NCBI GenBank assembly: GCA_009928855.1
Contig: SABV01000008.1
Span: 1 to 37,160, forward strand
Reading direction: 5' to 3'
Length of the DNA stretch: 37,160 nucleotides
Origin: Erysipelotrichia bacterium
Lineage (GTDB): Bacteria; Muiribacteriota; Ozemobacteria; Ozemobacterales; Ozemobacteraceae
The notes under the pieces are model-generated. The model made no database searches. It was not told the DNA's origin and saw only the letters and a program-made list of their open reading frames with translations. The stretch's first letter is position 1; each line of letters starts with the position of its first letter. The position numbers and the translations under genes are program-made. This document shows, piece by piece, positions 26,422 through 36,040 of the stretch.

Positions 26422-28008
26422 TCAGCTGCGATATATGCGGTAATCCATCTCAGGAAAAATATTATCACGACGTTCTACTTCTCGCAGCCACTTTTCGTTA
26501 ATTTTATCGCCAATAATATCTTCATAAAGTTTAGTGAATCGGAAAGTATGATCACGAGTGCGCTTATGCGCATACTCGACCGTGGTTCCCGTTTTCATTA
26601 TAAAAGCCCAGTCAGAGGCCTGCAACAGCATCAGCTCACGCGCGGCCTGGTTCAAAGCTCTGGCTGGCAGACCTGCAGCATCAGGGAACTTGTCGGCAAG
26701 CTCTATCATTCTTTGAGAAGCCTTGTGAATATGCGGATATATCCAGGCATTGCTTTCATCGAGCCAGAATTCGCTGTAGCCCTTATGGCCCCATGAAGAC
26801 AGCGATGGCGTTGCCTTCTGATTTTCAGGATATTCGCGAATATAATCAGAAGGGGTGGCAAGTTCGACCACAGAGCTTTCGAGAGCCGTTTTTCTGAGCA
26901 AAAAATGTATAAATTCGGGGCCCTCATACCACCAATGACCAAAAAGTTCGCAATCGTAAGGCGAAACAACTATGGGCATGCGGTCCATCGTCTCGCCAAG
27001 AAGCTTCACCTGGCGCTCTCTGGAACGGATAAAATGACCGGCGTGCACTGCAACCCTCGCCATCGCTTCCTGATAGTTATATGGCTGCTTTTCGGCGCCA
27101 TCCCTTGAGGTTATTCGATGGTATTTGATGCCCGTATTAAGCCTGTGACCAGACTCATGAATATAAGGACGAATATAATCAAACTCCAGATCATAGCCAA
27201 TATCCCGGTAAAATTCACGATAAACAGGATCTCCAGGGTATCCCTCGTGGGACGACCACACCTGACGGCTGCTTTCGACATCGCGACCAAAAGCAAGCAC
27301 TCCAGACGGACATTCAACCGGCGCGTACACACCAAATGCCGGCCTTGGGTCGGCAAAAAGAATACCATGCGTGTCAGTAAAAAAATACTTTATACCAAAT
27401 TCTTTGAGAATCTGGTCGTCGCCGGGGCTGTAGGCGCACTCAGCCAGCCAGATTCCATTGGGCTGGCAGTCAAAATGTCTCTGATAGTCGATTACGGCCA
27501 TCTCAATCTGAGCCCTGACAGCCGGTCTGAAGTCATTTATCAATGGCAGAAAAGCATGAGTTGCACAGCAAGTGATAATCTCAAGCACCCCGGCATCCTG
27601 AAAACGCTTAAAGGCAGAAACCAGATTTCCCTGGTAATACTCAAGAACGCTGCGGATGCGCCTGAATTTTTCGCGATAGATCAAAGCAGTAGGCTGAAAC
27701 TCAGGCTGCCAACGCGTTCTATCGACTTCCCGCTCAGAAAGTTCTTCAAGTCGGGCCAGATGAGCTGAATACCGGGTCATTAAAAGTTCGTCTGCCAGCA
27801 TATTCAGCAATGGCGGAGTTAACGACATGGTAATTCTGAAATGAACCCCGTCAGCAAGAAGTTTTTCGTAAACATCGAGTAATGGAATATAAGTTTCGGT
27901 GATAGCTTCAAAAAGCCACCGCTCTTCCATCATGTCGGGATATTCGGGATGTCGAACAAATGGAAGATGTGCGTGCAATACAATGGAAAGACAGCCATTT
28001 CTTTTCAT
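26422..28008 (-). CDS. Glycoside hydrolase family 57 / DUF1957 1,4-alpha-glucan branching enzyme
   Basis: MKRNGCLSIVLHAHLPFVRHPEYPDMMEERWLFEAITETYIPLL; PNGIWLAECAYSPGDDQILKEFGI (nucleophile Glu region); VVSPYDCELFGHWWYEGPEF (Asp region). Confidence 0.92.
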   Translation of the reverse strand: MKRNGCLSIVLHAHLPFVRHPEYPDMMEERWLFEAITETYIPLLDVYEKLLADGVHFRITMSLTPPLLNMLADELLMTRYSAHLARLEELSEREVDRTRWQPEFQPTALIYREKFRRIRSVLEYYQGNLVSAFKRFQDAGVLEIITCCATHAFLPLINDFRPAVRAQIEMAVIDYQRHFDCQPNGIWLAECAYSPGDDQILKEFGIKYFFTDTHGILFADPRPAFGVYAPVECPSGVLAFGRDVESSRQVWSSHEGYPGDPVYREFYRDIGYDLEFDYIRPYIHESGHRLNTGIKYHRITSRDGAEKQPYNYQEAMARVAVHAGHFIRSRERQVKLLGETMDRMPIVVSPYDCELFGHWWYEGPEFIHFLLRKTALESSVVELATPSDYIREYPENQKATPSLSSWGHKGYSEFWLDESNAWIYPHIHKASQRMIELADKFPDAAGLPARALNQAARELMLLQASDWAFIMKTGTTVEYAHKRTRDHTFRFTKLYEDIIGDKINEKWLREVERRDNIFPEMDYRIYRS

Positions 28009-28039
28009 ATGCTATGGTTTAAGTGTTTAAGCAACGGCT

Positions 28040-29845
28040 TCAGCTGTTGCCAAGATTTATTTTAGCCTTTATAACGCGGGTTTTACCGGTAAAGGGGTCG
28101 GTGGCGACCAGTTCAATCTCACGTTCAGCATTAAATGGTAAGGCAAGACGCAGACTATACGAACCATCAGGGCGCACATTTACCGGTTCTCCCATAAAGG
28201 TCAGAAGACTTCCTGCAGCAACCTTTCCATAAATTATTATGTCAGCAGCAGCGCAGATAAACAGGTTTTCAGTTTCTCCGAAGGGTTTTTCAGGGCTGCT
28301 GACAGATTGAGAAAAGGGCCGATCTGCAGACGTCGGGAGTGAGGACGATGGCATGAATGCTGCAGCAACATGCGATGCCGGCAGGTAAAGATGTTGAGAT
28401 GCCGGCAAACCGAAAGAAGAAACTTCAGCGATAGCGGGTCTATTAATTGCAGGTGGTGCCAGCTCAGGCTTTAAAGGATTTTGGCCAGCCAGCAGTTCAG
28501 ATGAACCTGATCTGGGCAATGGTTCTCCTGAGAGTGAAGAAGAATAAACGGCCTTTGGATCTGTAAGGCGAACAATGCCGGGTGTAGGAACAAACGGTGG
28601 CAACGAATTATCGCTTACTGGCGGGGTATCTTCTGCATGATCTTTTGTTTTTGGTGTGGGCAATACCGGGTCTGCCCATCTTTCGGCAACCTGGTCTGGC
28701 GGTGTCTGCACAAGATTTGAAAGAGCAATAAAAGTATAGCCTTCTGTGGGGCTGTGCATGCCCAGTTCTACCTGATACACGGTCTGGGCATCTTCGAGAT
28801 AAAGATACCAGTTGCGGGCGTGCTCAGAAAGCTTTATTTCCTGGGAATGACCATGAGAAACATCATGTAATCTTAAAACAAAATGGGAATGAGCGAATTC
28901 AAAAATACCGACTTCAAGCTCAAGGCGCTTCATTTCAATTTGCGGGAGCTCCCAGTAAGCATAGGCCCAATGGGGGTCGCGAATCTGCATAACAATTCTT
29001 TTTTCGCCGTATTCTACAGGCAGATCACCAGTGAGTTCATCTTCGCTCACCGGAATCGAAAAATCGTGTTCTGGCTGAGAAAAAATGGGTATCTCCATGG
29101 TCGTTTTTAACGACGCATGTTTTTTGCGACGGTCTTTTTCGATCTGCTCAGCCTTTTTTGAAGTTTTTTCGTTATCTGCAACGCCCAGCGGCTTGAAAGG
29201 AATCGCAACAGGCTGATCAATAACCTCTGCGCCTTTGCGGTTTCGGGGGGCAGGTACATTTTCGGTTTTTTTGCCAAACATGCGGTCGAGACGTTTCGCA
29301 CCGTTTTTTTTGCCCGAAGGCTCGACTGGAGCAGCTTGGGCGCTTTTACTTACAGATTCAGGCAACTGGGTCTTTATAGCGGGCAGATGAGGGGTTTCAA
29401 TTTTATTTGTCTTACTGACAGACTTTGCCACGGCCTTCTTTTTTGCGGCCTTTGGCTTTAACGACTCTTCGGCAGCTGCTTTTTCGGGTGCGGGTTTAGC
29501 GCTACGGGCCTTTTTTGCAACCGGGCTGACAGGGGGGTTCTCTTTCTTTGGTGGTTTAGAGGTCTTGGCAGGTTTAGCAGTCTTGGCGGGTTTATCTGTC
29601 GTCGCTATTTTTGGTGTTTTATTAGACTTCTTTGGGTCAGCGACTTTAGCAGGTTTTGCAATTTTCGGCGCTTTTGTTTCTGACTGGGGTTTTTTATCTG
29701 GAGTTGCGGCTGTTTTTGCGAGAACTTCAATCAACTGGTCTTTGGAAAGTTTGGATCGACCTTTGATATTAAGCTTTTGAGCAAGATCGTACAGTGACTG
29801 ACGGGTCAGTTGTTTAAGTTCATCCGCGGTAAAACCGGTATTCAT
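28040..29845 (-). CDS. DUF4912 protein with N-terminal Rho_N/SAP-like motif and Lys/Ala/Pro-rich linker
   Basis: MNTGFTADELKQLTRQSLYDLAQKLNIKGRSKLSKDQLIEVLAK resembles Rho_N/SAP; long K/A/P linker; GEKRIVMQIRDPHWAYAYWEL typical of DUF4912. ATG 29845 has a GGAG SD, preferred over TTG 29857. Confidence 0.85.
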   Translation of the reverse strand: MNTGFTADELKQLTRQSLYDLAQKLNIKGRSKLSKDQLIEVLAKTAATPDKKPQSETKAPKIAKPAKVADPKKSNKTPKIATTDKPAKTAKPAKTSKPPKKENPPVSPVAKKARSAKPAPEKAAAEESLKPKAAKKKAVAKSVSKTNKIETPHLPAIKTQLPESVSKSAQAAPVEPSGKKNGAKRLDRMFGKKTENVPAPRNRKGAEVIDQPVAIPFKPLGVADNEKTSKKAEQIEKDRRKKHASLKTTMEIPIFSQPEHDFSIPVSEDELTGDLPVEYGEKRIVMQIRDPHWAYAYWELPQIEMKRLELEVGIFEFAHSHFVLRLHDVSHGHSQEIKLSEHARNWYLYLEDAQTVYQVELGMHSPTEGYTFIALSNLVQTPPDQVAERWADPVLPTPKTKDHAEDTPPVSDNSLPPFVPTPGIVRLTDPKAVYSSSLSGEPLPRSGSSELLAGQNPLKPELAPPAINRPAIAEVSSFGLPASQHLYLPASHVAAAFMPSSSLPTSADRPFSQSVSSPEKPFGETENLFICAAADIIIYGKVAAGSLLTFMGEPVNVRPDGSYSLRLALPFNAEREIELVATDPFTGKTRVIKAKINLGNS

Positions 29846-29927
29846 TCCACTCTCCAACTCTCACAAAGGAAATATGTACACGAGCACCTGCAGACATGAT
29901 AACAGAAAATTAAAAATTATGCTCGGA

Positions 29928-30038
29928 CTAATTATCGTCAAGAAAACTGTCGATGAGAGCGGGCAAAAACACGAGAAACACATAATAATGAAGAGCCATA
30001 AACAGGCCAAACACGTAACCGAAAATCTGAAAAAACAT
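29928..30038 (-). CDS. Putative single-pass membrane microprotein (36 aa), not in ORF track
   Basis: Minus strand ATG 30038 to TAG 29928: MFFQIFGYVFGLFMALHYYVFLVFLPALIDSFLDDN. SD GAGGAG about 8 nt upstream, overlapping the end of the TPR gene; hydrophobic core plus acidic tail. Confidence 0.6.
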   Translation of the reverse strand: MFFQIFGYVFGLFMALHYYVFLVFLPALIDSFLDDN

Positions 30039-30050
30039 TTTTCTGACTCC

Positions 30051-31193
30051 TCAGTCTACAAGCCTTTCAATTTTCAGCTGCACCCTGATATTCGAAAAAA
30101 GAGTTACCGAACGGCGGCCGTCTCCATAAAGGTCCTGGATGTAGCCTGACGTCTGGTTGACTTCGGTAAAAACGAGCGAATATTTGACACCGGCAGTTGC
30201 GAAGCTGAGGTTTTTCTGATCAACCCCTTCTTCTGCGGTAAACATAAAATCACGTTGCTCGCTGCCACCACCAAGGGTGATCGAGAAAACCTCAAATCTG
30301 TCAGCCGGCACCCCGGGGCGCTCATTGATGGCTCGAAGCGTGAATGCTGCGCCATCAAGCTCTCTCGAGATCGTTCCGGCATTGCGAAATTCAAAGCTGT
30401 CGTCAAAAATCATAGTTTCTTCTGCCGGCAGCACTTCATCTAGAGCATTGGCAGCCTTTACCGGCTCAACATAAGAGGTTGAACGCTGAGCGAAAAGTTC
30501 AAGCTTGTCTTCTGCCTGATGCGCCTGGTCAGAATCAGGGTATATAATAATGATCTGCTGCAGCGTCTCGCGAGCTTTTTCGGTATCTCCCCGCAGCTCA
30601 AGCAAGGTAGCCAGCTTTAACAGTCGGTCGGGCTCGCGTTCTTTCGCCTCAGACAAAAACGTCAAATATTTTATGGCGTCCTCAATCAACCCGGCCTCAT
30701 CTTTAGCCATGAGCGATGGCATCAGACGAAGGCTGGCCAGATAATCATCGATAGCGGCCCTTATGTTACGGCGTTTATAAAGCACCATAGCCCGGTCAAA
30801 CAGCCTGGTGGCCTCTTCTGTCTGAGCAAGCTCAGGCAGGTGTTCAAGTTTCATTATAGCTCGACTGGCCAGCAGATCAGGCAATTTGCCTTTCATGGCC
30901 AGTTTGTAATGGTATGAGGCAAACTCAAAACGCCTGACGCCCTCGAGACACTCCCCCACCCTGAAATGAAGCCTGGCTTTTACTTCTTCGCTGGCTGTCA
31001 TAGCCATAGCTTCATAATAAAAAATCAACGCTTCGCGATAGTCGTTTCCCTTAAAAAGCTCTTCTGCCCGAGACAGGCATTTTTGCAGACTGTATGGAAC
31101 AGTAATGCCATTGTCTTCGCTGTTAACGGCAGCGTCTACTGTTCCGGAGACTGCGGCCGCCACCATGCAAAAAGCCAGAAAAGTCTTTTTCAT
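30051..31193 (-). CDS. Exported TPR-repeat protein with C-terminal beta-rich domain
   Basis: From MKKTFLAFCMVAAAVSGTVDAA (signal peptide); TPR-like CLSRAEELFKGNDYREALIFYYEAMAMT...; track ORF start 31250 overlaps the upstream gene. Confidence 0.8.
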   Translation of the reverse strand: MKKTFLAFCMVAAAVSGTVDAAVNSEDNGITVPYSLQKCLSRAEELFKGNDYREALIFYYEAMAMTASEEVKARLHFRVGECLEGVRRFEFASYHYKLAMKGKLPDLLASRAIMKLEHLPELAQTEEATRLFDRAMVLYKRRNIRAAIDDYLASLRLMPSLMAKDEAGLIEDAIKYLTFLSEAKEREPDRLLKLATLLELRGDTEKARETLQQIIIIYPDSDQAHQAEDKLELFAQRSTSYVEPVKAANALDEVLPAEETMIFDDSFEFRNAGTISRELDGAAFTLRAINERPGVPADRFEVFSITLGGGSEQRDFMFTAEEGVDQKNLSFATAGVKYSLVFTEVNQTSGYIQDLYGDGRRSVTLFSNIRVQLKIERLVD

Positions 31194-31215
31194 CAGCAAC
31201 TCACATGAAGAGAGA

Positions 31216-32340
31216 TTAAAAGGACCCGGGGAAATTATCGGGCAAAACATAGCGAGCGATCAAATCGCTATTTTTAGTATTCGGAACCGTTTCTAGAAGG
31301 AAGAACTTCTCGTGCCCGGCTTCAAGATCTTTTCGCAATTCTTTGAGCAGGGGCACCAGGTTTAAGTCGCCATTTTGAAACAGACCCAGGTTAAAACAAG
31401 CATTGCGGCAAGACTCATAATAGTCATGCAAAGCCTTATTGAAGTTTTTCAGACAGCGCTCCTGCCAGGCTTCATCGTTATCAGAAAGACTCTGAGAATA
31501 TTCTTTTTTGGCACCCGCATAATTTTTGAGAGCCTGCTCCATATCGTCGCGGCGAGCGCCCCATTTATCGAGCCCCGGAAGCACCTGTTGCAGAATCACA
31601 ATTGAAATATTATCAGCAAATCTTCGATAGGTTTCAATAATGTCATCGCGTTCAAGATGCGCTACGCCAACGTTATAGGCCAAACCACAACCGAATTCTT
31701 TCGCCATTTTCTGAAAAACAGACGCGGAAATGCCGCCGTTTCTGAGGTGCAAGCGAATATTATTCACCTTTGCCACTTCGTTGATAGACTTAAGAGCTTT
31801 TTTAAACCTGTTTTCGGCCTGCGGATCAAGAAAGATTCCTGGTTCTGAAACAGGCACAATAATGTGGCCAACCTTAAATTTTGCGGCCATCTCAATTATT
31901 GGCAAGCAATCTTCAACGCTCAGCGTGTGGTATGCAGGGTTTCCCTCTATGGCGGCGGGCAAAGACAGGTAGCATGGTCTGAAATGCACAAGCCTGACGG
32001 GCTTTTTAACGGCAGTTTTTCGGACCGGAACTTTTTCTTCTGGTTTGTCTGATGCGGGTGGTTCAGGGGGGAGTTCATAATAATGCGGCACATACTCAGG
32101 CAAAGTTATGATGGTCTTGATGCCAAGAGTTTCGGTTTTTTGCAGCATGTCTTCAAAAGCTGCCGCATTTTTTTTCAGACCCGGGTCATTGACACGCAAA
32201 TTGATAAAATGCAATTTGCCACGCCATTTTGCAAGAGTGCCGTTTCTGCTGATTGATATAGGCGGCATAAGCGGGTCTTGCGAACCACCGATTCCCTGTT
32301 CTACATAGCCAAGAAAAAAAGGAGTGTCAGAGTTTTTCAT
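31216..32340 (-). CDS. Xylose-isomerase-like TIM-barrel protein, possibly degenerate active site
   Basis: ETLGIKTIITLPEY..., PIIEMAAKFKVGHIIVPVSEPG..., FKKALKSINEVAKVNNIRLHLRNGG, FGCGLAYNVGVAHLERDDI follow AP-endonuclease-2/xylose-isomerase-like beta/alpha pattern. Confidence 0.55.
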   Translation of the reverse strand: MKNSDTPFFLGYVEQGIGGSQDPLMPPISISRNGTLAKWRGKLHFINLRVNDPGLKKNAAAFEDMLQKTETLGIKTIITLPEYVPHYYELPPEPPASDKPEEKVPVRKTAVKKPVRLVHFRPCYLSLPAAIEGNPAYHTLSVEDCLPIIEMAAKFKVGHIIVPVSEPGIFLDPQAENRFKKALKSINEVAKVNNIRLHLRNGGISASVFQKMAKEFGCGLAYNVGVAHLERDDIIETYRRFADNISIVILQQVLPGLDKWGARRDDMEQALKNYAGAKKEYSQSLSDNDEAWQERCLKNFNKALHDYYESCRNACFNLGLFQNGDLNLVPLLKELRKDLEAGHEKFFLLETVPNTKNSDLIARYVLPDNFPGSF

Positions 32341-32375
32341 AATGCGCTATCCTACCACAAACCGCTACCTGCTGA

Positions 32376-33266
32376 CTAGTAGTTAATAGTCTGCGAGTCA
32401 GAAGCATTCGCCAAAGGTTTAAAAACAGAGCGCACTTCCTGTTCTGAAACAAATTTTTCTGTGCCACGCAATTCTTTAAGAATCTTCAGGTATTTTATTC
32501 CATCCGGGTCTTCGTGCATTAGCAGCATTGCAGATTCAATTTTTGTTTTAAGCACTGTCTCCAAATCTTCCCGGATAACGACAGGATCATTCGGAATAGG
32601 CCCGGTACGTGCTATTACACGCAAATTTTCGGCACTTTCACTTACCAGATTTGACGAGAACACAGCCGCCGCATCATAAGTGCCATCTAGAACCCCAAGA
32701 ATACTGCTGCGATGGCTCTGAGTAAAAACTACGCGGCTGAAAAATTCAAGGGGCTTAATGCCGTTTTGTGTCATAAACATATTTGGGAAATAGAAACCGG
32801 AGCCGGAATAGCGATCAACGTAGGCAAAAATGTGACCACGCAGGTCGTGAATTGTATTAAACTCACTTTTCTGGCGCACGACAATCTGGCCATCATAGAG
32901 AACGCTGCCGAATTGCACCGGTCGGCATATTACCCGCCAGTTATTTTCGGCTTTCAACTTTTCAAAAGATGCGTGCGAAAACCATGCCATATGAATTTTT
33001 TTCAATTCAAGAAGACGTGCCAGGCTTTCGTAGTCAGAGACGGCAACGAAATGAACAGGTCTTGCCAGCTTTTTTTCAAGATACAGGCAAACAGGCTGCA
33101 TTTGTTCACGAAGCTTGTCGGGCTGCAAAAAGGGTATAACTCCCATGAGAACAGGTGTGGCGCTATCAATTACGGGCTCCAGGGTCAATGGTGCCGGACC
33201 GCCTGCAATAAACCACCCGGCAACAATAAGCATCATCAAAACTACGGCAGAAAAAATAATTTTCAT
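32376..33266 (-). CDS. PhnD/SsuA-like substrate-binding protein, membrane anchored
   Basis: N-terminal hydrophobic segment; VLMGVIPFLQPDKLREQMQPVCLYLEKKLARPVHFVAVSDYESLARLLELKKIHMAWFSHASFEKLK and DLRGHIFAYVDRYSGSGFYFPNMFM typical of phosphonate-binding-like PhnD family. Confidence 0.85.
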   Translation of the reverse strand: MKIIFSAVVLMMLIVAGWFIAGGPAPLTLEPVIDSATPVLMGVIPFLQPDKLREQMQPVCLYLEKKLARPVHFVAVSDYESLARLLELKKIHMAWFSHASFEKLKAENNWRVICRPVQFGSVLYDGQIVVRQKSEFNTIHDLRGHIFAYVDRYSGSGFYFPNMFMTQNGIKPLEFFSRVVFTQSHRSSILGVLDGTYDAAAVFSSNLVSESAENLRVIARTGPIPNDPVVIREDLETVLKTKIESAMLLMHEDPDGIKYLKILKELRGTEKFVSEQEVRSVFKPLANASDSQTINY

Positions 33267-36040
33267 ACTCGAACACTCTCATATATTTTCAAATTTGCGA
33301 GTCTTTGTTTCGCCTCGTCAACACTTGAGCAGTTAACATCAAGCATACGTTCTACCGCCATTTCTATTGTTTTTTGCGATGTCATCACTATTGAAGCATC
33401 GAGCAATGGCAGAATCTGCAATGCAAGTTTTCGCCCGGCACGCGCCTCAATATATTCAGCAGCCATAGCCTTTGCAAAGGCTTTTCCCAAAAAAAGCTCT
33501 TTCATGCTCTTAATCATTGTCGCCGGCTCTACAGACATGCAAGCCAGCATTTTAAGCGCCGCAAGAACCCGTTTTTGCCAAAGCTCACGGGTGTTACACG
33601 GCCAGTCGGAATCTATCAAAAAAGATAACTCGCACCAGAGAGCCGACAACATGGGGTTAAGAGCTGCAAAAAATTGCATATTTTCGGCAGGTTTTTCGAG
33701 AGCGCCACCGGCAAGGGCGTGTGCCAAAGGCGTCAGGTCAGGCAGGTTGTTTTCGTGCTCAATGATAACAGCATTTATTATTGGTGCCAGGTCAAGTTCA
33801 ACACTGTCGCCAGGCATCATTTTCACGCATAGTTTCATATATTCAATCGTTTTTCTATCTGCCGTTTCGAGTACAGCAACCAGATTTTTGCGTTTTTCAG
33901 GGCTGTCAACACAGAGTATGGCAGCCAATAAATCATGGCTTTCCTGGTGCCGGCCCGATCGCAGTTTAACAGATAATTTTCGGCGTTCGTCTGCAGTAAT
34001 ACCCGTAAGCAGGCGACTTATGCAACTGATGTTTTCGCGGGCACTCGCAGCAAGTAATTCTGAAGCTTTTACGGCGGTCTGAGCGTTAGGGTGAGCAAGC
34101 ATATTTTTTAATACCGACAATGCGGCAGGAGTATGAATTCTTGCCAGAGCCGTGGCCGCATTGCCAGCGACCGCAACATTGTTTTCGGCGGCTAACGAGC
34201 CAAGAGCCGGCACGAATAATGGCAGACCAAGTTCACCCATTACCGCTGCAGCAGACGCTCTCATCAACTCCCGACTATCGCGTGCCATTTCCACAAGTTT
34301 GCGCATGGCTGACTCAAGACTCTTCTGTTGCCGTGTCAATCTGACAATGGTTATAACCGCACTCGCACAAACCCGATGATGACCGTGCTCAAGAAAGCCA
34401 AGAAGATTTTCTTCACCGATCACGTTCAGGTGGGCTTTGCCCAGTGCCTCAATAATATCAGAACGCAAGCGATCGTCAGTGGTTTCACGGATGATTTTAA
34501 AAATATGACTGGCAGATGAATCAGGAGAAATTTGTATTAACGTGCGGGCAACAACAGTAAGACAACGGGAATCTGCCTCGTGCTCAAACATCGGTTCGAG
34601 CATGGGCACCGCATAGTTTGCGGGTAGAACCGCCGCAGCCTCGATTGCACTGGCTCGCACCCTGGGATTTTCATCGGCCAAAAGCTCTTTTAGTTGATCC
34701 AGGCGTTCTTGAATGTTCAGGAATCTGAGGGAAGCAACCTGATCATCTATCTGGCTCTCTTCTTTTCTTATAAAAGCCTTACGGAGAGTTGCAAGATAGG
34801 CCCGATCGAGCAGCACATGTATGCCGGCCATAACAAAATACGTTGCAGCAGCAATAACGAACAGAGAGTCATGGCCGACTCTGCCGCGCGCAATCAGCAG
34901 AAATCCGGCAACGACGGCACTTGATACAGAGCAGGCAATAGACATGTCACGACGGTAGTAAACCCTGTTTTTTTGTGGAATGGCACCCATAAGAATGGTG
35001 GTCGCCGGAACAGTAAAATTTTTACTGTTCAGCAGCACCAGAAACTGCACTGCGGCGATGACGGCAAATTTGAGACTAAACGAGGCGAGTATGCATAAAA
35101 GGGTCAGAATTATCGGCATAAAAGCCAAAACCCTGCCAATCGGAAATTTGGAAAAAACTCTATTCATGACAAAGGTTTGCAGGGCAATTACAGCAAAATC
35201 AGTAGCGGCACCAAAGACGCCCATAAAAGACGCAAGATCATTTGTAGAAGTAAAAAAGCTGCTGATCGAGGCTGCGAAAAGAAAATCAACGAGATATTTA
35301 TTGAAAATAATAAGAAATGAAGAAATAATAAGCAATCGCGCCAGCGGATGTTGCATGGAGCTTTCGTCTATCGCTTCAGATGCGGCGTCTTTGCTGGGAG
35401 AAGGGGTTTCTGATTCTGCAAGCCTGGCGTCTTCTGCCGGTTTAAGCATTCTCAGAATAACGGCAGCAAGAATTACCAGAAAACCATTGATAACAAAAAG
35501 GCCTTTCAGACCGAGAAAATCGAGAATAAACTTCAGCAACAGGCCACTGATAATAAAGCCAAGACTTCCGGCAGCATAAATTACCGGCAACAGGCGTTTC
35601 GACTCGCCAATACCGAGAAAATGATTCAGCATAGCTGTAAATGCCTGGTTGGTAGTCAAATCCACAATCATTGTTACAATAAAAAAACCAACGAGCAGCA
35701 TGACTGATTCTGTCGGAAACAACCAGGCGGCGCCAAATGACAGCAGAGCCGAGGGGAAACTCATCAACGAAAGCAGCCAATGACCTTCTTTGCCGACAAT
35801 TCTGGTCATGAACTGAAATTGAATGGCTATAAAAGCGGCATTAACAATCAGGTAAACCCACGGAAGTGATGTTGCACCAGCCTTTTCGAGAAAAATGGAC
35901 AAAACGGAGAGATAAAGAAGATTGTTAGCGGCTTTTAACAACAAAAAAAATACCGAAAGAAGATTCGCTATATTTTTTGGGGGCTGCAACACAAATGACG
36001 CGGAATCATTAGTAAAGCCCTCTGCAGAAACACCCGTCAT
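33263..36040 (-). CDS. MFS / NTP-NDP (ATP:ADP) translocase-like transporter with C-terminal HEAT repeats
   Basis: About 12 hydrophobic segments in the first ~420 aa, then HEAT-like repeats (LADENPRVRASAIEAAAVLPANYAVPMLEPMFEHEADSRCLTVVARTLIQI...). ATGA overlap with next gene. Confidence 0.75.
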   Translation of the reverse strand: MTGVSAEGFTNDSASFVLQPPKNIANLLSVFFLLLKAANNLLYLSVLSIFLEKAGATSLPWVYLIVNAAFIAIQFQFMTRIVGKEGHWLLSLMSFPSALLSFGAAWLFPTESVMLLVGFFIVTMIVDLTTNQAFTAMLNHFLGIGESKRLLPVIYAAGSLGFIISGLLLKFILDFLGLKGLFVINGFLVILAAVILRMLKPAEDARLAESETPSPSKDAASEAIDESSMQHPLARLLIISSFLIIFNKYLVDFLFAASISSFFTSTNDLASFMGVFGAATDFAVIALQTFVMNRVFSKFPIGRVLAFMPIILTLLCILASFSLKFAVIAAVQFLVLLNSKNFTVPATTILMGAIPQKNRVYYRRDMSIACSVSSAVVAGFLLIARGRVGHDSLFVIAAATYFVMAGIHVLLDRAYLATLRKAFIRKEESQIDDQVASLRFLNIQERLDQLKELLADENPRVRASAIEAAAVLPANYAVPMLEPMFEHEADSRCLTVVARTLIQISPDSSASHIFKIIRETTDDRLRSDIIEALGKAHLNVIGEENLLGFLEHGHHRVCASAVITIVRLTRQQKSLESAMRKLVEMARDSRELMRASAAAVMGELGLPLFVPALGSLAAENNVAVAGNAATALARIHTPAALSVLKNMLAHPNAQTAVKASELLAASARENISCISRLLTGITADERRKLSVKLRSGRHQESHDLLAAILCVDSPEKRKNLVAVLETADRKTIEYMKLCVKMMPGDSVELDLAPIINAVIIEHENNLPDLTPLAHALAGGALEKPAENMQFFAALNPMLSALWCELSFLIDSDWPCNTRELWQKRVLAALKMLACMSVEPATMIKSMKELFLGKAFAKAMAAEYIEARAGRKLALQILPLLDASIVMTSQKTIEMAVERMLDVNCSSVDEAKQRLANLKIYESVRV

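Noticed and set aside
29107-29780. Possible frameshifted or pseudogene region in the K/A/P-rich part of the DUF4912 gene
   Set aside because: Frame is continuous from the Rho_N/SAP-like N-terminus through DUF4912; low complexity is consistent with a disordered basic linker.
32712-34082. 456-aa plus-strand ORF
   Set aside because: Lies antisense across two well-supported, coupled minus-strand genes (PhnD-like and HEAT transporter); composition is typical of a shadow frame and no family motif is visible.
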